Shown here one piece after another: positions 7,518 to 14,571 of a stretch of 25,203 bases of DNA (its first letter is position 1; every line of letters begins with the position of its first letter). Source of the DNA: a virus; IMG/VR virus record IMGVR_UViG_3300017755_000096, positions 1 to 25,203 of that record. One strand, written 5' to 3'. The notes below the pieces were generated by a model. It searched no databases, had not been told where the DNA came from, and saw only the letters and a list, made by a program, of their open reading frames with translations. Both the position numbers and the translations under genes were made by a program.

Positions 7518-9065
7518 ATGGCTATTTTACAAGCAACAGGAATCGAGTTTAGTGATGGATCAGTTCTCACAAGTCTCTATGGAATAGTACCTCAAGATAA
7601 AAGAATGCTCTTTTATCAAGCTGCAGCTCCCACAAACTGGACAAAAGTTACTACCATAACTGATTCTTCACATCCTACAGGAGCTTCTATTGATAATTGT
7701 GCTATTAGAGTAGTAGCTGGAGTTGGCGGACTCCTGCAAGATGGTGATTCGACAGCATTCACAACTAGGTTTAGTTCATCTCCGGTACCATTTTCACCAG
7801 ATGGACCTTTTACATTTCTGGGATCTTCCCTAGCAACTACACTTGCATCTTTCGAGATGAGGAGCCATGGTCACGGAGCTGGTAGTGAGGTGTTGCTCGA
7901 GCCTGGTCCCTCTGAACCACAACCTTCTACCGTCCCCGTCACTAATTTTTACAATAGTCGAACTACACTTAATTATCAAACCCTATATCAACAACCAAAT
8001 ACTACTCGGGATAATCAACAGTATCAACAACCAAATACTACGCAGGTTACAAACTACGAACGAGTTACACAAAACAGACAACAACCCAACGACGAGCAGG
8101 CCAACCGCCGCAGTCGGGAAACTTTGGAATATCAGCAACCAAACGATTTCCAAAGACCCGCGCAGGTCTCAAGAAATAATCAAAGAAGTTTACAAAGAAA
8201 TACTAGACAACCAGCCACAACGCAGCAGAATCGTAATACACGGGTACAGAGAAGTCAACCAGCACCAGTAACAAGACAAGCAAATAGAAATCAACAAAGA
8301 TCATTTAATAGACGCAGCCCCAATAGTTTTAATAGGCGATCACCATCATCGAGTCAGAGAAGTATCAGTCGCAACTTTAGAAGAAGAGGAAGAAGAGGTG
8401 GTAGAAGAAGAAGAAGGAATAGAAGACCGGCGGCAAATCGACAAAGTAGAAGTGTAAATAGTCAAAGTCCCAGGTCAGGCAGTCGTCAAAGTCCAAACTC
8501 TGGTTCAAGTCCACAATCAAGACGAGAAAATCGAAACGCACAGCAAGATCGTCGGGTGCAGGGCCCTGCGTCTCGTCGAGCGACTGTGAATCGGCAGTCT
8601 TCACTTCGAGTTGATCGGCGTTCACCTGAAACCACTCAGGAGCTAAAACAGAGGACTGCAAATCGGCGGGAAGCAATAGCGTATCAGAACAACCGAAGGA
8701 TAAGAGCAAATGTAAACAGAAGGGAGCCATACACTAATCAAGTAACTCAACCGACGCAAGAAACGGCTAATCGCAATAGGCCAACGCCTATACGAGTAAC
8801 TGTTAACCGACAGTCTACTAAGCCATCACCTACATCAAATCAACAACCAGTTGTTAATAGCGTCACCTATGGCCAACCAATTATTATTCCTGGTGGTATA
8901 GTTCGTCGTAAAAACCAGAGTGGAAGCGATGATCCTACGCAAGCTATTGGTGGTAGTCAAGGTCATAATCACCCATTTACAGGTGGTACATTTGATGTAA
9001 CTTCTCCCAGTGGATTTGTTTTAGATGTTGCATACGTTGATGTTATTCTTTGCAGTTTTGACTGA
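7518..9065 (+). CDS. Fibre-tip type protein with long Arg/Gln/Asn-rich insertion
   Basis: A 515-residue protein, paralogous to the preceding gene at both ends: the N-terminus MAILQATGIEFSDGS and AAAPTNWTKV, the motif MRSHGHG (H117, H119), QGHNHPF (H483, H485), and the end AYVDVILCSFD. Between the two HxH motifs lie 363 residues where the paralogue has 35. Residues 181-440 of this insert contain about 61 Arg but only 2 Lys, with many Gln, Asn, Ser, Pro and Thr and a core GRRGGRRRRRNRR near 291-303. It is almost surely disordered and strongly basic. A purine-rich GGGAGATAA lies before the ATG. Likely a structural receptor-contact protein; the insert may bind acidic cell-surface polymers or nucleic acid (inference). 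The mix of AGA with CGA/CGG/CGC codons in the insert differs from flanking genes. Confidence 0.8.
   Translation: MAILQATGIEFSDGSVLTSLYGIVPQDKRMLFYQAAAPTNWTKVTTITDSSHPTGASIDNCAIRVVAGVGGLLQDGDSTAFTTRFSSSPVPFSPDGPFTFLGSSLATTLASFEMRSHGHGAGSEVLLEPGPSEPQPSTVPVTNFYNSRTTLNYQTLYQQPNTTRDNQQYQQPNTTQVTNYERVTQNRQQPNDEQANRRSRETLEYQQPNDFQRPAQVSRNNQRSLQRNTRQPATTQQNRNTRVQRSQPAPVTRQANRNQQRSFNRRSPNSFNRRSPSSSQRSISRNFRRRGRRGGRRRRRNRRPAANRQSRSVNSQSPRSGSRQSPNSGSSPQSRRENRNAQQDRRVQGPASRRATVNRQSSLRVDRRSPETTQELKQRTANRREAIAYQNNRRIRANVNRREPYTNQVTQPTQETANRNRPTPIRVTVNRQSTKPSPTSNQQPVVNSVTYGQPIIIPGGIVRRKNQSGSDDPTQAIGGSQGHNHPFTGGTFDVTSPSGFVLDVAYVDVILCSFD
7890..8913 (+). other. Low-complexity basic insertion inside fibre-tip gene
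   Basis: This is the segment coding residues about 125-465 of the long fibre protein. Recurrent short words include YQQPNTT, NRRSP, VNRQS, ANRR and RQSP. A purine-rich stretch at about 8380-8426 (AGA/GGA runs) encodes the Arg/Gly core. It interrupts what is otherwise a domain shared with the 177-residue paralogue, so it is best read as an insertion or loop expansion at the tip. Confidence 0.8.
7986..8041 (+). repeat. Direct repeat, 20 bp at 36-bp spacing
   Basis: TATCAACAACCAAATACTAC occurs at 7986-8005 and again at 8022-8041, in frame, encoding YQQPNTT twice at a 12-residue period. It suggests that the insert grew at least partly by short tandem duplication. Confidence 0.85.
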
Positions 9066-9100
9066 ATTGTATTATAATTAACCTATATTTGAGGTAAAAT

Positions 9101-9463
9101 ATGTCGGCAGGAAAATGGTGTCCACTTATTAGAAAAGATTGTGTTGAACATAAGTGTGCTTTTTACACTCATGTTCAGGGACATAATCCTAATACTGGAC
9201 AACCAGTTGATGAGTGGGCATGTTCTATTCAATTTCTTCCTATGCTTTTGATTGAAAATTCTCAACAACAACGTGGAACTGGAGCTGCTGTTGAGTCATT
9301 TAGAAACGAAATGGTAAAAGCAAATAAATCAAATATAAATATTCTCGAAGCAGCTGCTAATATGTTCTCTGCGACACAAAATGTTCGTGTAGTAGAAGAA
9401 GATAAGCAAAAATTTATTCCCAATTCTATAAATAACAACACAAACCCTGGAGAAAATCAATAA
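9101..9463 (+). CDS. Conserved phage protein with four-Cys pattern
   Basis: A 120-residue protein. The first 45 residues hold GKWCPLIRKDCVEHKCAFYT and EWACSIQFLP, so the Cys are at 7, 14, 19 and 41 with nearby His at 17 and 24. This is a likely metal (Zn or Fe-S) site. The following LLIENSQQQRGTGAAVESFRNE is a conserved feature I recall from many tailed-phage proteins of unknown function. The C-terminal third is polar and probably flexible. A good Shine-Dalgarno sequence, GAGGT, lies just upstream (about 9091). The stop touches the start of the next gene (TAATG), so the two are probably made together. Function unknown. Confidence 0.8.
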   Translation: MSAGKWCPLIRKDCVEHKCAFYTHVQGHNPNTGQPVDEWACSIQFLPMLLIENSQQQRGTGAAVESFRNEMVKANKSNINILEAAANMFSATQNVRVVEEDKQKFIPNSINNNTNPGENQ

Positions 9464-10908
9464 TGAAAGTAACTGTAGTTCCTCCTGATAGAATAATTAT
9501 TGTTGATAATAAAGCACTTCACCTCAAGGATGAGGATTGGAATTTTGATGATAGCCATATTCATGCTATTCAATGGAATGGAAATCAGGGTGAGATTGAG
9601 TGGATAACTAATGATCCTAACGAAAAATTAGATACCATTGATATTGCTCAACCATATATTGATTTTTTTCTTTCTGAGATTCCAAAAGTTGAAAAATTTA
9701 GACTTGAGCGTGAAGAGAGAGAACGTCAAGAACAACAATCAGCAATTGATCAACAAGTAGAAGCAGATAGATACAAGCAAGATCTAATTATAAAAATTAA
9801 AGAGACAGCAGAAGAAAACAAACGACTTTCTTTAAAAGCTTTTAACAAAGAGTTGGAAAAAGATCGTTTAAAAAATGAACTTGCAAACAAAGAAATAGAA
9901 CTTCAGCATGAGAGAAAACTTAAAGAACAAGAATTAGAAAAAATAAAAATAAAAACTGAAATTCAGATAGCTGAAGAAAAATCTCTTTCTGAAATTAATT
10001 TGCAAAAATTACGCCTCGAAAAAGAGGATAAACTGTTTAATACTAAAAGAGAAGAATTAAACCAAGCATTTAAGTCTATGGCTTCGGGATTGGCTTCTAA
10101 AGTTGAAACTCTAAATCAATATGCTGCGGAAGAAAGAGAATTGTTAGACCAAGAACGTGAGGACTATCTAAAGAAGAAGAAAGTAACTGAAAAACAGTTA
10201 AATGCACAACTAATACAAGCCGAAGTTTCGGCTGTCGAATTAGAAAAAACTAGAGAAGAGATACAGCAGGAATTTGAAATACAAGTTCAAAATACTATTA
10301 ATGATAGAGAAATAGACAGAATAAAACATGAAACTTTGATGCAAGCCCTAGAACTTGAACGAGTAAAATTACAAAATGCTATAGAAGAAACGCAGGCTGA
10401 GAAAGCTGTTCGTCTAAAAGAACTTGATAAAGAGCAGAAAGATATATCTAATATAGAAACCTCTTTAGACTTAGATCGTGAAAATATTAAGTTAGAAAGA
10501 GATCTTTTAGAAAAGGAAAGAGAAGAATTTAATAAACTAATTCAAATTGAAAAGGATAATGCTAATATGGCTCTTTATGAAGAAAGAGCACGTATTGAAG
10601 CTGAAAGGTTGGTAGATCAAAAAATTAGAGATGAAGTTGAGCGAGATGCTAGAGATATAGCAACCACCAAAGTTAGTGAGATTGCAGAAAACTTTGATCC
10701 TCTGCTACTTTTTGATCAAATTGCTAGTAATCCTGATGTTGACCTTAAGAATTTCCCAGTCGCAGAAATTCTTAGTTGGTTCTCACAACTACAGAGAATA
10801 AAAGATTTCTGTATTAAGTATGACTTAACTTATCAGCAAGTACAAAGTAGTCCTGAATTGAAAGAAATGTGTGATGAATATATTAAACAGGCCAGACATG
10901 ATGATTAA
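9463..10908 (+). CDS. Long coiled-coil protein, tail-region hypothetical
   Basis: A 481-residue protein. Residues 1-65 form a small domain (MKVTVVPPDRIIIVDNKAL, then HIHAIQWNGNQGEIEW) of a type I recall near tail fibre genes in many phages. From about 75 to 415 it is a highly charged Glu/Lys/Arg helix with heptad-like Leu/Ile spacing, certainly a long coiled coil. The end (from about residue 420) is a small globular part with FDPLLLFDQIASNPDVDLKN. It could be a rod, scaffold or fibre-assembly factor. The start overlaps the preceding stop by one base. No enzymatic motif is seen. Placement between fibre genes and oxygenases suggests a role in fibre assembly (inference). Confidence 0.75.
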   Translation: MKVTVVPPDRIIIVDNKALHLKDEDWNFDDSHIHAIQWNGNQGEIEWITNDPNEKLDTIDIAQPYIDFFLSEIPKVEKFRLEREERERQEQQSAIDQQVEADRYKQDLIIKIKETAEENKRLSLKAFNKELEKDRLKNELANKEIELQHERKLKEQELEKIKIKTEIQIAEEKSLSEINLQKLRLEKEDKLFNTKREELNQAFKSMASGLASKVETLNQYAAEERELLDQEREDYLKKKKVTEKQLNAQLIQAEVSAVELEKTREEIQQEFEIQVQNTINDREIDRIKHETLMQALELERVKLQNAIEETQAEKAVRLKELDKEQKDISNIETSLDLDRENIKLERDLLEKEREEFNKLIQIEKDNANMALYEERARIEAERLVDQKIRDEVERDARDIATTKVSEIAENFDPLLLFDQIASNPDVDLKNFPVAEILSWFSQLQRIKDFCIKYDLTYQQVQSSPELKEMCDEYIKQARHDD

Positions 10909-10936
10909 TTTATAGATTTATTGGAGATTGTGACTA

Positions 10937-12352
10937 GTGAATGATCAACTTATTAAAAATAATTTTTTAATTCTTAAAAATATTATAGATCGAGATTTTG
11001 CAATTGATTTAGGATCAGAATTTAAAAACGATTGTGAAGACGCTGATTTTGCTGGGGACGGTCAAGCAAGAAACTCACATTCGGTTTATAATTATAAAAG
11101 AGCATTAGAATTGCTTTGTGAACTTAATAGTGAGGTATCAAATGCAATAGGAGAACCTGTACTACCAACATATACTTATGGTAGAATATATAAGAACGGA
11201 TCTACGTTAGAAAAACATACAGACCGTCCTGCATGTGAAATATCATTAACTCTTCATCTTGATGGAGATGAACCTTGGCCAATATGGGTCGAGAATGTTC
11301 ATGGAAAAAGTAATTGTATTTACTTAGAACCAGGTGATGCAATGCTTTATCTTGGTTGTGTTGCACCACACTGGAGAGATGAATTTGAAGGTGAGTGGTA
11401 TTCTCAATTCTTTTTACATTATGTGAGAAGTAATGGTCCTTGTAGAGAGTGTTACTTTGATAAAGTAAAGACGAAAAATGAAGATATAATCAGAGATGCT
11501 TTATATGATGAAGTTAAGAATGATAAAGAAATTCCCCGTCAACTTATTAACAAATATGTAAGTGGACTAGTATTAAATGAAAATGATTTAGATAATAGCA
11601 ATTTTAATAGTATTACCGCCCTCAATTCTGAAACTGAAATGTCCAACAACAGCATACTTGATATTCTAGAACAAAAAAGAAACAAATTAAAAAGTAAAAA
11701 AGAATCTCCCGTTATAGAAAAGCAGATAGACGTAGAATCTGCTTTTATTCGTTTTGACGATAAGAATGTCTCTAACAATTCTGAGTTCCCTGCTTTAGAT
11801 ACTTTTATTGAAGTATATAAAGGAGGAGTTTCTGATAAACTTTGTGATAGTATTCTAAATGAATATGTTACTCAAGATTTGTGGAACCACGCGATGACCG
11901 CTGGTGGACGAGATGAACAGGCAAGAAATTGTGATGTTATTGGCATTTCAGAAAGATGTATATTAGATCAAAATCATGATTATCGTATGAAATTAGATAG
12001 TCAACTTTATGACTGTGTTCATAAAGTTTTAGACATGTATGAGGATAAGCATGGTGGAGATCAAGGTTTGTCTATTGAAAAAGATACTGGATATGAGTTG
12101 CTTAGATATAAAGAAGGCCAATTCTATATTCAACATACTGATCATTTTGCAGAGCAACCTAGGATCCTCTCTTGTACTATTTGTTTAAATGATGATTATG
12201 AAGGTGGAGAATTTGCTTTTTTTGATAGAAAAATAAAGATGAAATTGAATAAAGGTGATATACTAATGTTCCCTTCTGGTTTCATGTATCCCCATGAAGT
12301 AATGCCTGTTATTAAAGGAAATCGATATAATATAATCACTTGGTTAGTATAA
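10937..12352 (+). CDS. Two-domain 2OG-Fe(II) oxygenase
   Basis: A 471-residue protein starting at GTG; the nearby ATG at 10941 is in another frame, and TTGGAG lies 10 bp before the GTG. It has two oxygenase modules. Module 1 (about 1-170) has HTD (H94, D96) in TLEKHTDRPACEISLTLHL, then LEPGDAMLYLGCVAPHWRDE with H145; its 2-oxoglutarate Arg is not clear. Module 2 (about 285-471) has HTD (H400, D402) in GQFYIQHTDHF, then NKGDILMFPSGFMYPHEV with H453 and R463, a complete canonical prolyl-4-hydroxylase-like set. A polar linker (about 175-280) joins them. Module 2 should be active; module 1 may be active or only substrate-binding. The following oxygenase starts 4 bp after this stop. Confidence 0.85.
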   Translation: MNDQLIKNNFLILKNIIDRDFAIDLGSEFKNDCEDADFAGDGQARNSHSVYNYKRALELLCELNSEVSNAIGEPVLPTYTYGRIYKNGSTLEKHTDRPACEISLTLHLDGDEPWPIWVENVHGKSNCIYLEPGDAMLYLGCVAPHWRDEFEGEWYSQFFLHYVRSNGPCRECYFDKVKTKNEDIIRDALYDEVKNDKEIPRQLINKYVSGLVLNENDLDNSNFNSITALNSETEMSNNSILDILEQKRNKLKSKKESPVIEKQIDVESAFIRFDDKNVSNNSEFPALDTFIEVYKGGVSDKLCDSILNEYVTQDLWNHAMTAGGRDEQARNCDVIGISERCILDQNHDYRMKLDSQLYDCVHKVLDMYEDKHGGDQGLSIEKDTGYELLRYKEGQFYIQHTDHFAEQPRILSCTICLNDDYEGGEFAFFDRKIKMKLNKGDILMFPSGFMYPHEVMPVIKGNRYNIITWLV

Positions 12353-12356
12353 TTCA

Positions 12357-13109
12357 ATGCAACAAGAATATAATCAATTTATTGGAATTTATAAAAATGT
12401 ATTTAACAAATCTTACTGTGATAAGTTAATTCATATATTTAATGATAGTGAATGTAATGAAGATATTAAAGTTGGTGAATCCGCAAGTGCTTATGGTGGA
12501 TCTTTACACAGAGATGATTATGGACTTTCTTTAAATGACTACCCAGATTTAAAGTGGTATAATGATATTAATGATAAAGTTGTTGAGTGTTTAGATTTAT
12601 ATAAAATAGAGTATTTTGGATTAGAAAATTGTGACATTGGTTATTATACAAATCCATATGTAAAGATGCAAAAAACTTACCCGCGAGGTGGGTATCATAT
12701 ATGGCATTCTGAAGTAGACTCTATTGAGATGGTTCATAGAGTTCTTGCATGGATGTTATACTTAAATGATATTCCAGAAGGTGAAGGTGAAACTGAATTT
12801 TTATTTCAAGGATTAAGATTACAACCAGAACAGGGAACGCTTCTTATTTGGCCAGCTCACTTTACACATATGCACAGAGGAAATCCCGTTTATACCACAG
12901 AAAAATATATCGCAACTGGATGGATTGAATATGAGGACATAATAACAAATAGTCCCAATTCACCTATGATATATGATAAGGACAGTTGTAGATATAAACA
13001 TGATGAAAATGATGATGATTGTGGACAAGATGATGATGATCATGATATACTTCAAGAAACATTCAAGAAACAAAAACAACAGTACAAACGACTTTCCGAT
13101 TTAATTTAA
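12357..13109 (+). CDS. 2OG-Fe(II) oxygenase-like protein with acidic tail
   Basis: A 250-residue protein. The iron site appears as HSE (H117, E119) in GGYHIWHSEVDS, with Glu in place of the usual Asp. Next come AWMLYLNDIPEGEGETEF and PEQGTLLIWPAHFTHMHRG with the distal His H171 or H173, and K183 as a possible 2-oxoglutarate anchor. The layout fits the 2OG-Fe(II) superfamily well. After residue 200 there is a charged tail with an Asp cluster (about 218-230) and a KQKQQYKR end not seen in the other oxygenases here. It starts 4 bp after the two-domain oxygenase and ends 2 bp before the next gene. HxE variants exist in the superfamily, but activity is less certain. Confidence 0.78.
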   Translation: MQQEYNQFIGIYKNVFNKSYCDKLIHIFNDSECNEDIKVGESASAYGGSLHRDDYGLSLNDYPDLKWYNDINDKVVECLDLYKIEYFGLENCDIGYYTNPYVKMQKTYPRGGYHIWHSEVDSIEMVHRVLAWMLYLNDIPEGEGETEFLFQGLRLQPEQGTLLIWPAHFTHMHRGNPVYTTEKYIATGWIEYEDIITNSPNSPMIYDKDSCRYKHDENDDDCGQDDDDHDILQETFKKQKQQYKRLSDLI

Positions 13110-13111
13110 CT

Positions 13112-13348
13112 ATGGCGCTTTCCGAATCAGTAGAAGCTTCACTTCGTGAGGCAGAATCAAATCTCCGTAATGCTTTAGCGTATGCTGCACGTCAAGAACG
13201 TCCAATAGTCTGTGCAGTTATAGCAGAACTAATTACCAAAATTGATACAACTATCACTATGGATTCTGTGATGGATAAATTAGAAACTCGTCAAATGGGT
13301 GATAGTGGTATGTTTGGTAACTTTTTTACAGAAGATGACGAATCTTAA
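13112..13348 (+). CDS. Small conserved cyanophage protein, unknown
   Basis: A 78-residue protein, mainly helical (SVEASLREAESNLRNALAYAARQERP), ending in an acidic TEDDES tail. Only 2 bp separate it from the oxygenase before it, so it shares that transcript. No catalytic motif is visible. I recall proteins of this kind in cyanomyoviruses but no function. It is the last gene before a sigma70-type promoter and a change to small early-type genes. Confidence 0.7.
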   Translation: MALSESVEASLREAESNLRNALAYAARQERPIVCAVIAELITKIDTTITMDSVMDKLETRQMGDSGMFGNFFTEDDES

Positions 13349-13364
13349 AGAAGTCATTAAGAAC

Positions 13365-13394
13365 TTTACATATATGTTAGGGATCCCTTATAAT
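13365..13394 (+). promoter_or_regulatory. Sigma70-type promoter
   Basis: TTTACA (13365-13370), 18 bp, then TATAAT (13389-13394), 24 bp before the ATG at 13419. The -35 matches 5/6 and the -10 is perfect, so the host sigma70-type polymerase should use it. It marks the border between the late fibre/oxygenase block and the small-gene block. Confidence 0.7.
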
Positions 13395-13418
13395 ATACTA
13401 TAGTTTACTATTATTCTT

Positions 13419-13574
13419 ATGAGTTTCAAACGGGAAGAGAAATCTCTCAAAAAAGATGAAATCGAATCTATGGAGAAAGCTGTTAAAGAAGCTGGTATCC
13501 GTGCCGTTCATCCTGATAAAATGGAAGACTGGGCTGAACACCTAGTCAGGAAACTCGTAACGGACGATCATTAA
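13419..13574 (+). CDS. Short charged protein (51 aa), unknown
   Basis: An ATG-to-TAA frame of 51 residues: a highly charged Lys/Glu-rich start (MSFKREEKSLKKDEIESMEK), then AVKEAGIRAVHPDKMEDWAEHL. It lies between a good promoter (13365-13394) and an intrinsic terminator (13584-13608), so it appears to be its own small transcription unit, which is the best evidence that it is real. Probably all-helical. No family is recognised. The KEAGIRAVHPDKMEDWAE part has the look of a conserved cyanophage protein. Confidence 0.7.
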   Translation: MSFKREEKSLKKDEIESMEKAVKEAGIRAVHPDKMEDWAEHLVRKLVTDDH

Positions 13575-13583
13575 ACTGGTACA

Positions 13584-13608
13584 GGGGAGCAACCACGCTC
13601 CCCTTTTT
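13584..13608 (+). terminator. Intrinsic terminator
   Basis: GGGGAGC (13584-13590), loop AACCAC, GCTCCCC (13597-13603), then TTTTT. This is a perfect 7-bp GC-rich stem plus T-run directly after the 51-aa gene. The following promoter-leader begins only a few bases later. Confidence 0.9.
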
Positions 13609-13610
13609 CA

Positions 13611-13634
13611 TGTATATTAAAGGAGTCAAAGGAA
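13611..13634 (+). promoter_or_regulatory. Promoter-leader module, copy 1
   Basis: TGTATATTAAAGGAGTC followed by AAAGGAA, immediately after a terminator and 8 bp before the ATG at 13642. It belongs to a family of near-identical boxes upstream of genes at 18681, 19978, 21069 and 21492. TATATT (13613-13618) would be the -10 and AAAGGA the ribosome binding site. Confidence 0.7.
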
Positions 13635-13641
13635 ACCGCTC

Positions 13642-14007
13642 ATGACTGCTACCTTCACCGATTACGTTGCTCAGAAGGATGCTGAGAATACAATTCAACT
13701 TAATGTTACTAAGTATTCTTTGATGCTTTGTGATGCGTTGCAACAGTCACATCAACGTCAGTATCCTAATGGTCGTAACTATTCTTATGCACTAATCTCT
13801 GGTCGTAAGTATCACAAAGTCATGCAGTGTGTGGATGGTCAGACTGAATCAGTTCATGCCTTCATTGATAAGAAGACTGGTGAAGTTTACAAAGCAGCAT
13901 CATACAAATCACCTGCAAAAGGTGTGCGTTTCGATCTTCGATTGATTGAGCAACGTGAATGGTTGTTTGAGAACGCAGATTGGGCAGGTGGGTATCTTTA
14001 TAGGTAA
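13642..14007 (+). CDS. Conserved hypothetical early protein
   Basis: A 121-residue soluble protein. The centre reads SYALISGRKYHKVMQCVDG and ESVHAFIDKKTGEVYKAASYKSP, a beta-rich pattern I recall from a conserved cyanophage protein of unknown function. It ends in DWAGGYLYR. CGT-type Arg codons dominate here, in contrast to the AGA-rich fibre region, suggesting adaptation for early strong expression or a different origin. It has its own promoter-leader module and ribosome site (AAAGGAA). The next gene starts 2 bp after the stop. Confidence 0.75.
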   Translation: MTATFTDYVAQKDAENTIQLNVTKYSLMLCDALQQSHQRQYPNGRNYSYALISGRKYHKVMQCVDGQTESVHAFIDKKTGEVYKAASYKSPAKGVRFDLRLIEQREWLFENADWAGGYLYR

Positions 14008-14009
14008 TA

Positions 14010-14216
14010 ATGAGAAAAAAGAAAAAACCCGAGATCAAAGTTTCAAATTCAAGAAAGAAAGAGTTGTTTCCTCATCCTGAAACATTTCCAATCTTTCTTG
14101 AAAATAAAACAGAGAAAAAACGTTGTTGGTTCTGTTGTGTCGAACATGCACAAAGCTATGTCGATAGATATGAACCAAAATACAAATGTTACAAATTCAC
14201 AGGAAAACTCAAATGA
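14010..14216 (+). CDS. Small basic protein with CWFCC motif
   Basis: A 68-residue, strongly Lys-rich protein (MRKKKKPEIKVSNSRKKELF). KKRCWFCCVEHAQSYVDRYEP contains a CxxCC cluster plus His that could form half a zinc site. A single Cys follows near the end (YKCYKF). AGA/AAA codon-rich, unlike the gene before it. Its stop overlaps the next start (ATGA, 14213-14216). Possible nucleic-acid binder; function unknown. Confidence 0.65.
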   Translation: MRKKKKPEIKVSNSRKKELFPHPETFPIFLENKTEKKRCWFCCVEHAQSYVDRYEPKYKCYKFTGKLK

Positions 14217-14356
14217 ATCTTAATCATGATCAGTGGAAGCTTGTCTTTGATGCTGTTCGCAAACAACAAGTGAATAGTATTGTTGATGGATCAACTTACA
14301 AAGAATATGATGAAATTCTTAATCAACTGTGGAATGTAGTATACGATGAAAATTGA
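14213..14356 (+). CDS. 47-aa protein, unknown, coupled to neighbours
   Basis: ATG at 14213 overlaps the previous stop, and the end overlaps the next gene by 11 bp. The 47 residues start MNLNHDQWKLVFDAVRKQQV and continue with a Tyr/Trp-containing helix (YKEYDEILNQLWNVVYDEN). The opening resembles those of the small proteins at 18848 and 20750 (T/N-x-x-Q-x-x-x-I/V-x-DA pattern), suggesting a family of small helical proteins. Function unknown. Confidence 0.55.
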   Translation: MNLNHDQWKLVFDAVRKQQVNSIVDGSTYKEYDEILNQLWNVVYDEN

Positions 14357-14564
14357 TACAGTTGGTAGAGTCGTAGGATCATTTCTTGTGGTCACTGCAT
14401 ATTTCATCATTCTCCATGTAAATCTATCATTGGGAGTGATTATGCAGTTCGTTGGTGATGCTATCTCAGTACCATTTTTCATAAGAACAAAATCGTGGGA
14501 CGTAGTAATCATGCTCACATTCTTGTTAATCATCTCATCTACTAAATTAGTTCCTTCTCTTTAA
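14346..14564 (+). CDS. Small two-helix membrane protein
   Basis: A 72-residue protein with two clear hydrophobic segments: about 8-37 (VVGSFLVVTAYFIILHVNLS onward) and about 52-66 (VVIMLTFLLIISS). A short loop with RTKSWD lies between them. No catalytic residues. It probably sits in the host inner or thylakoid membrane. The start lies inside the end of the previous small gene. Small membrane proteins of this shape are common in cyanophage early regions, and none known to me can be named with confidence. Confidence 0.65.
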   Translation: MKIDTVGRVVGSFLVVTAYFIILHVNLSLGVIMQFVGDAISVPFFIRTKSWDVVIMLTFLLIISSTKLVPSL

Positions 14565-14571
14565 AAAAATT

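Noticed and set aside
7867-8271. Second + strand frame inside the long fibre gene
   Set aside because: Shadow of low-complexity sequence; the main frame has homologous ends with the paralogue and a proper start.
8377-8730. Open antisense frame opposite the Arg-rich insert
   Set aside because: It is the complement of AGA/CGN-rich coding sequence, giving Leu/Phe/Ser runs (FFFFY, LLPAD). No ribosome site; all neighbours are on the + strand.
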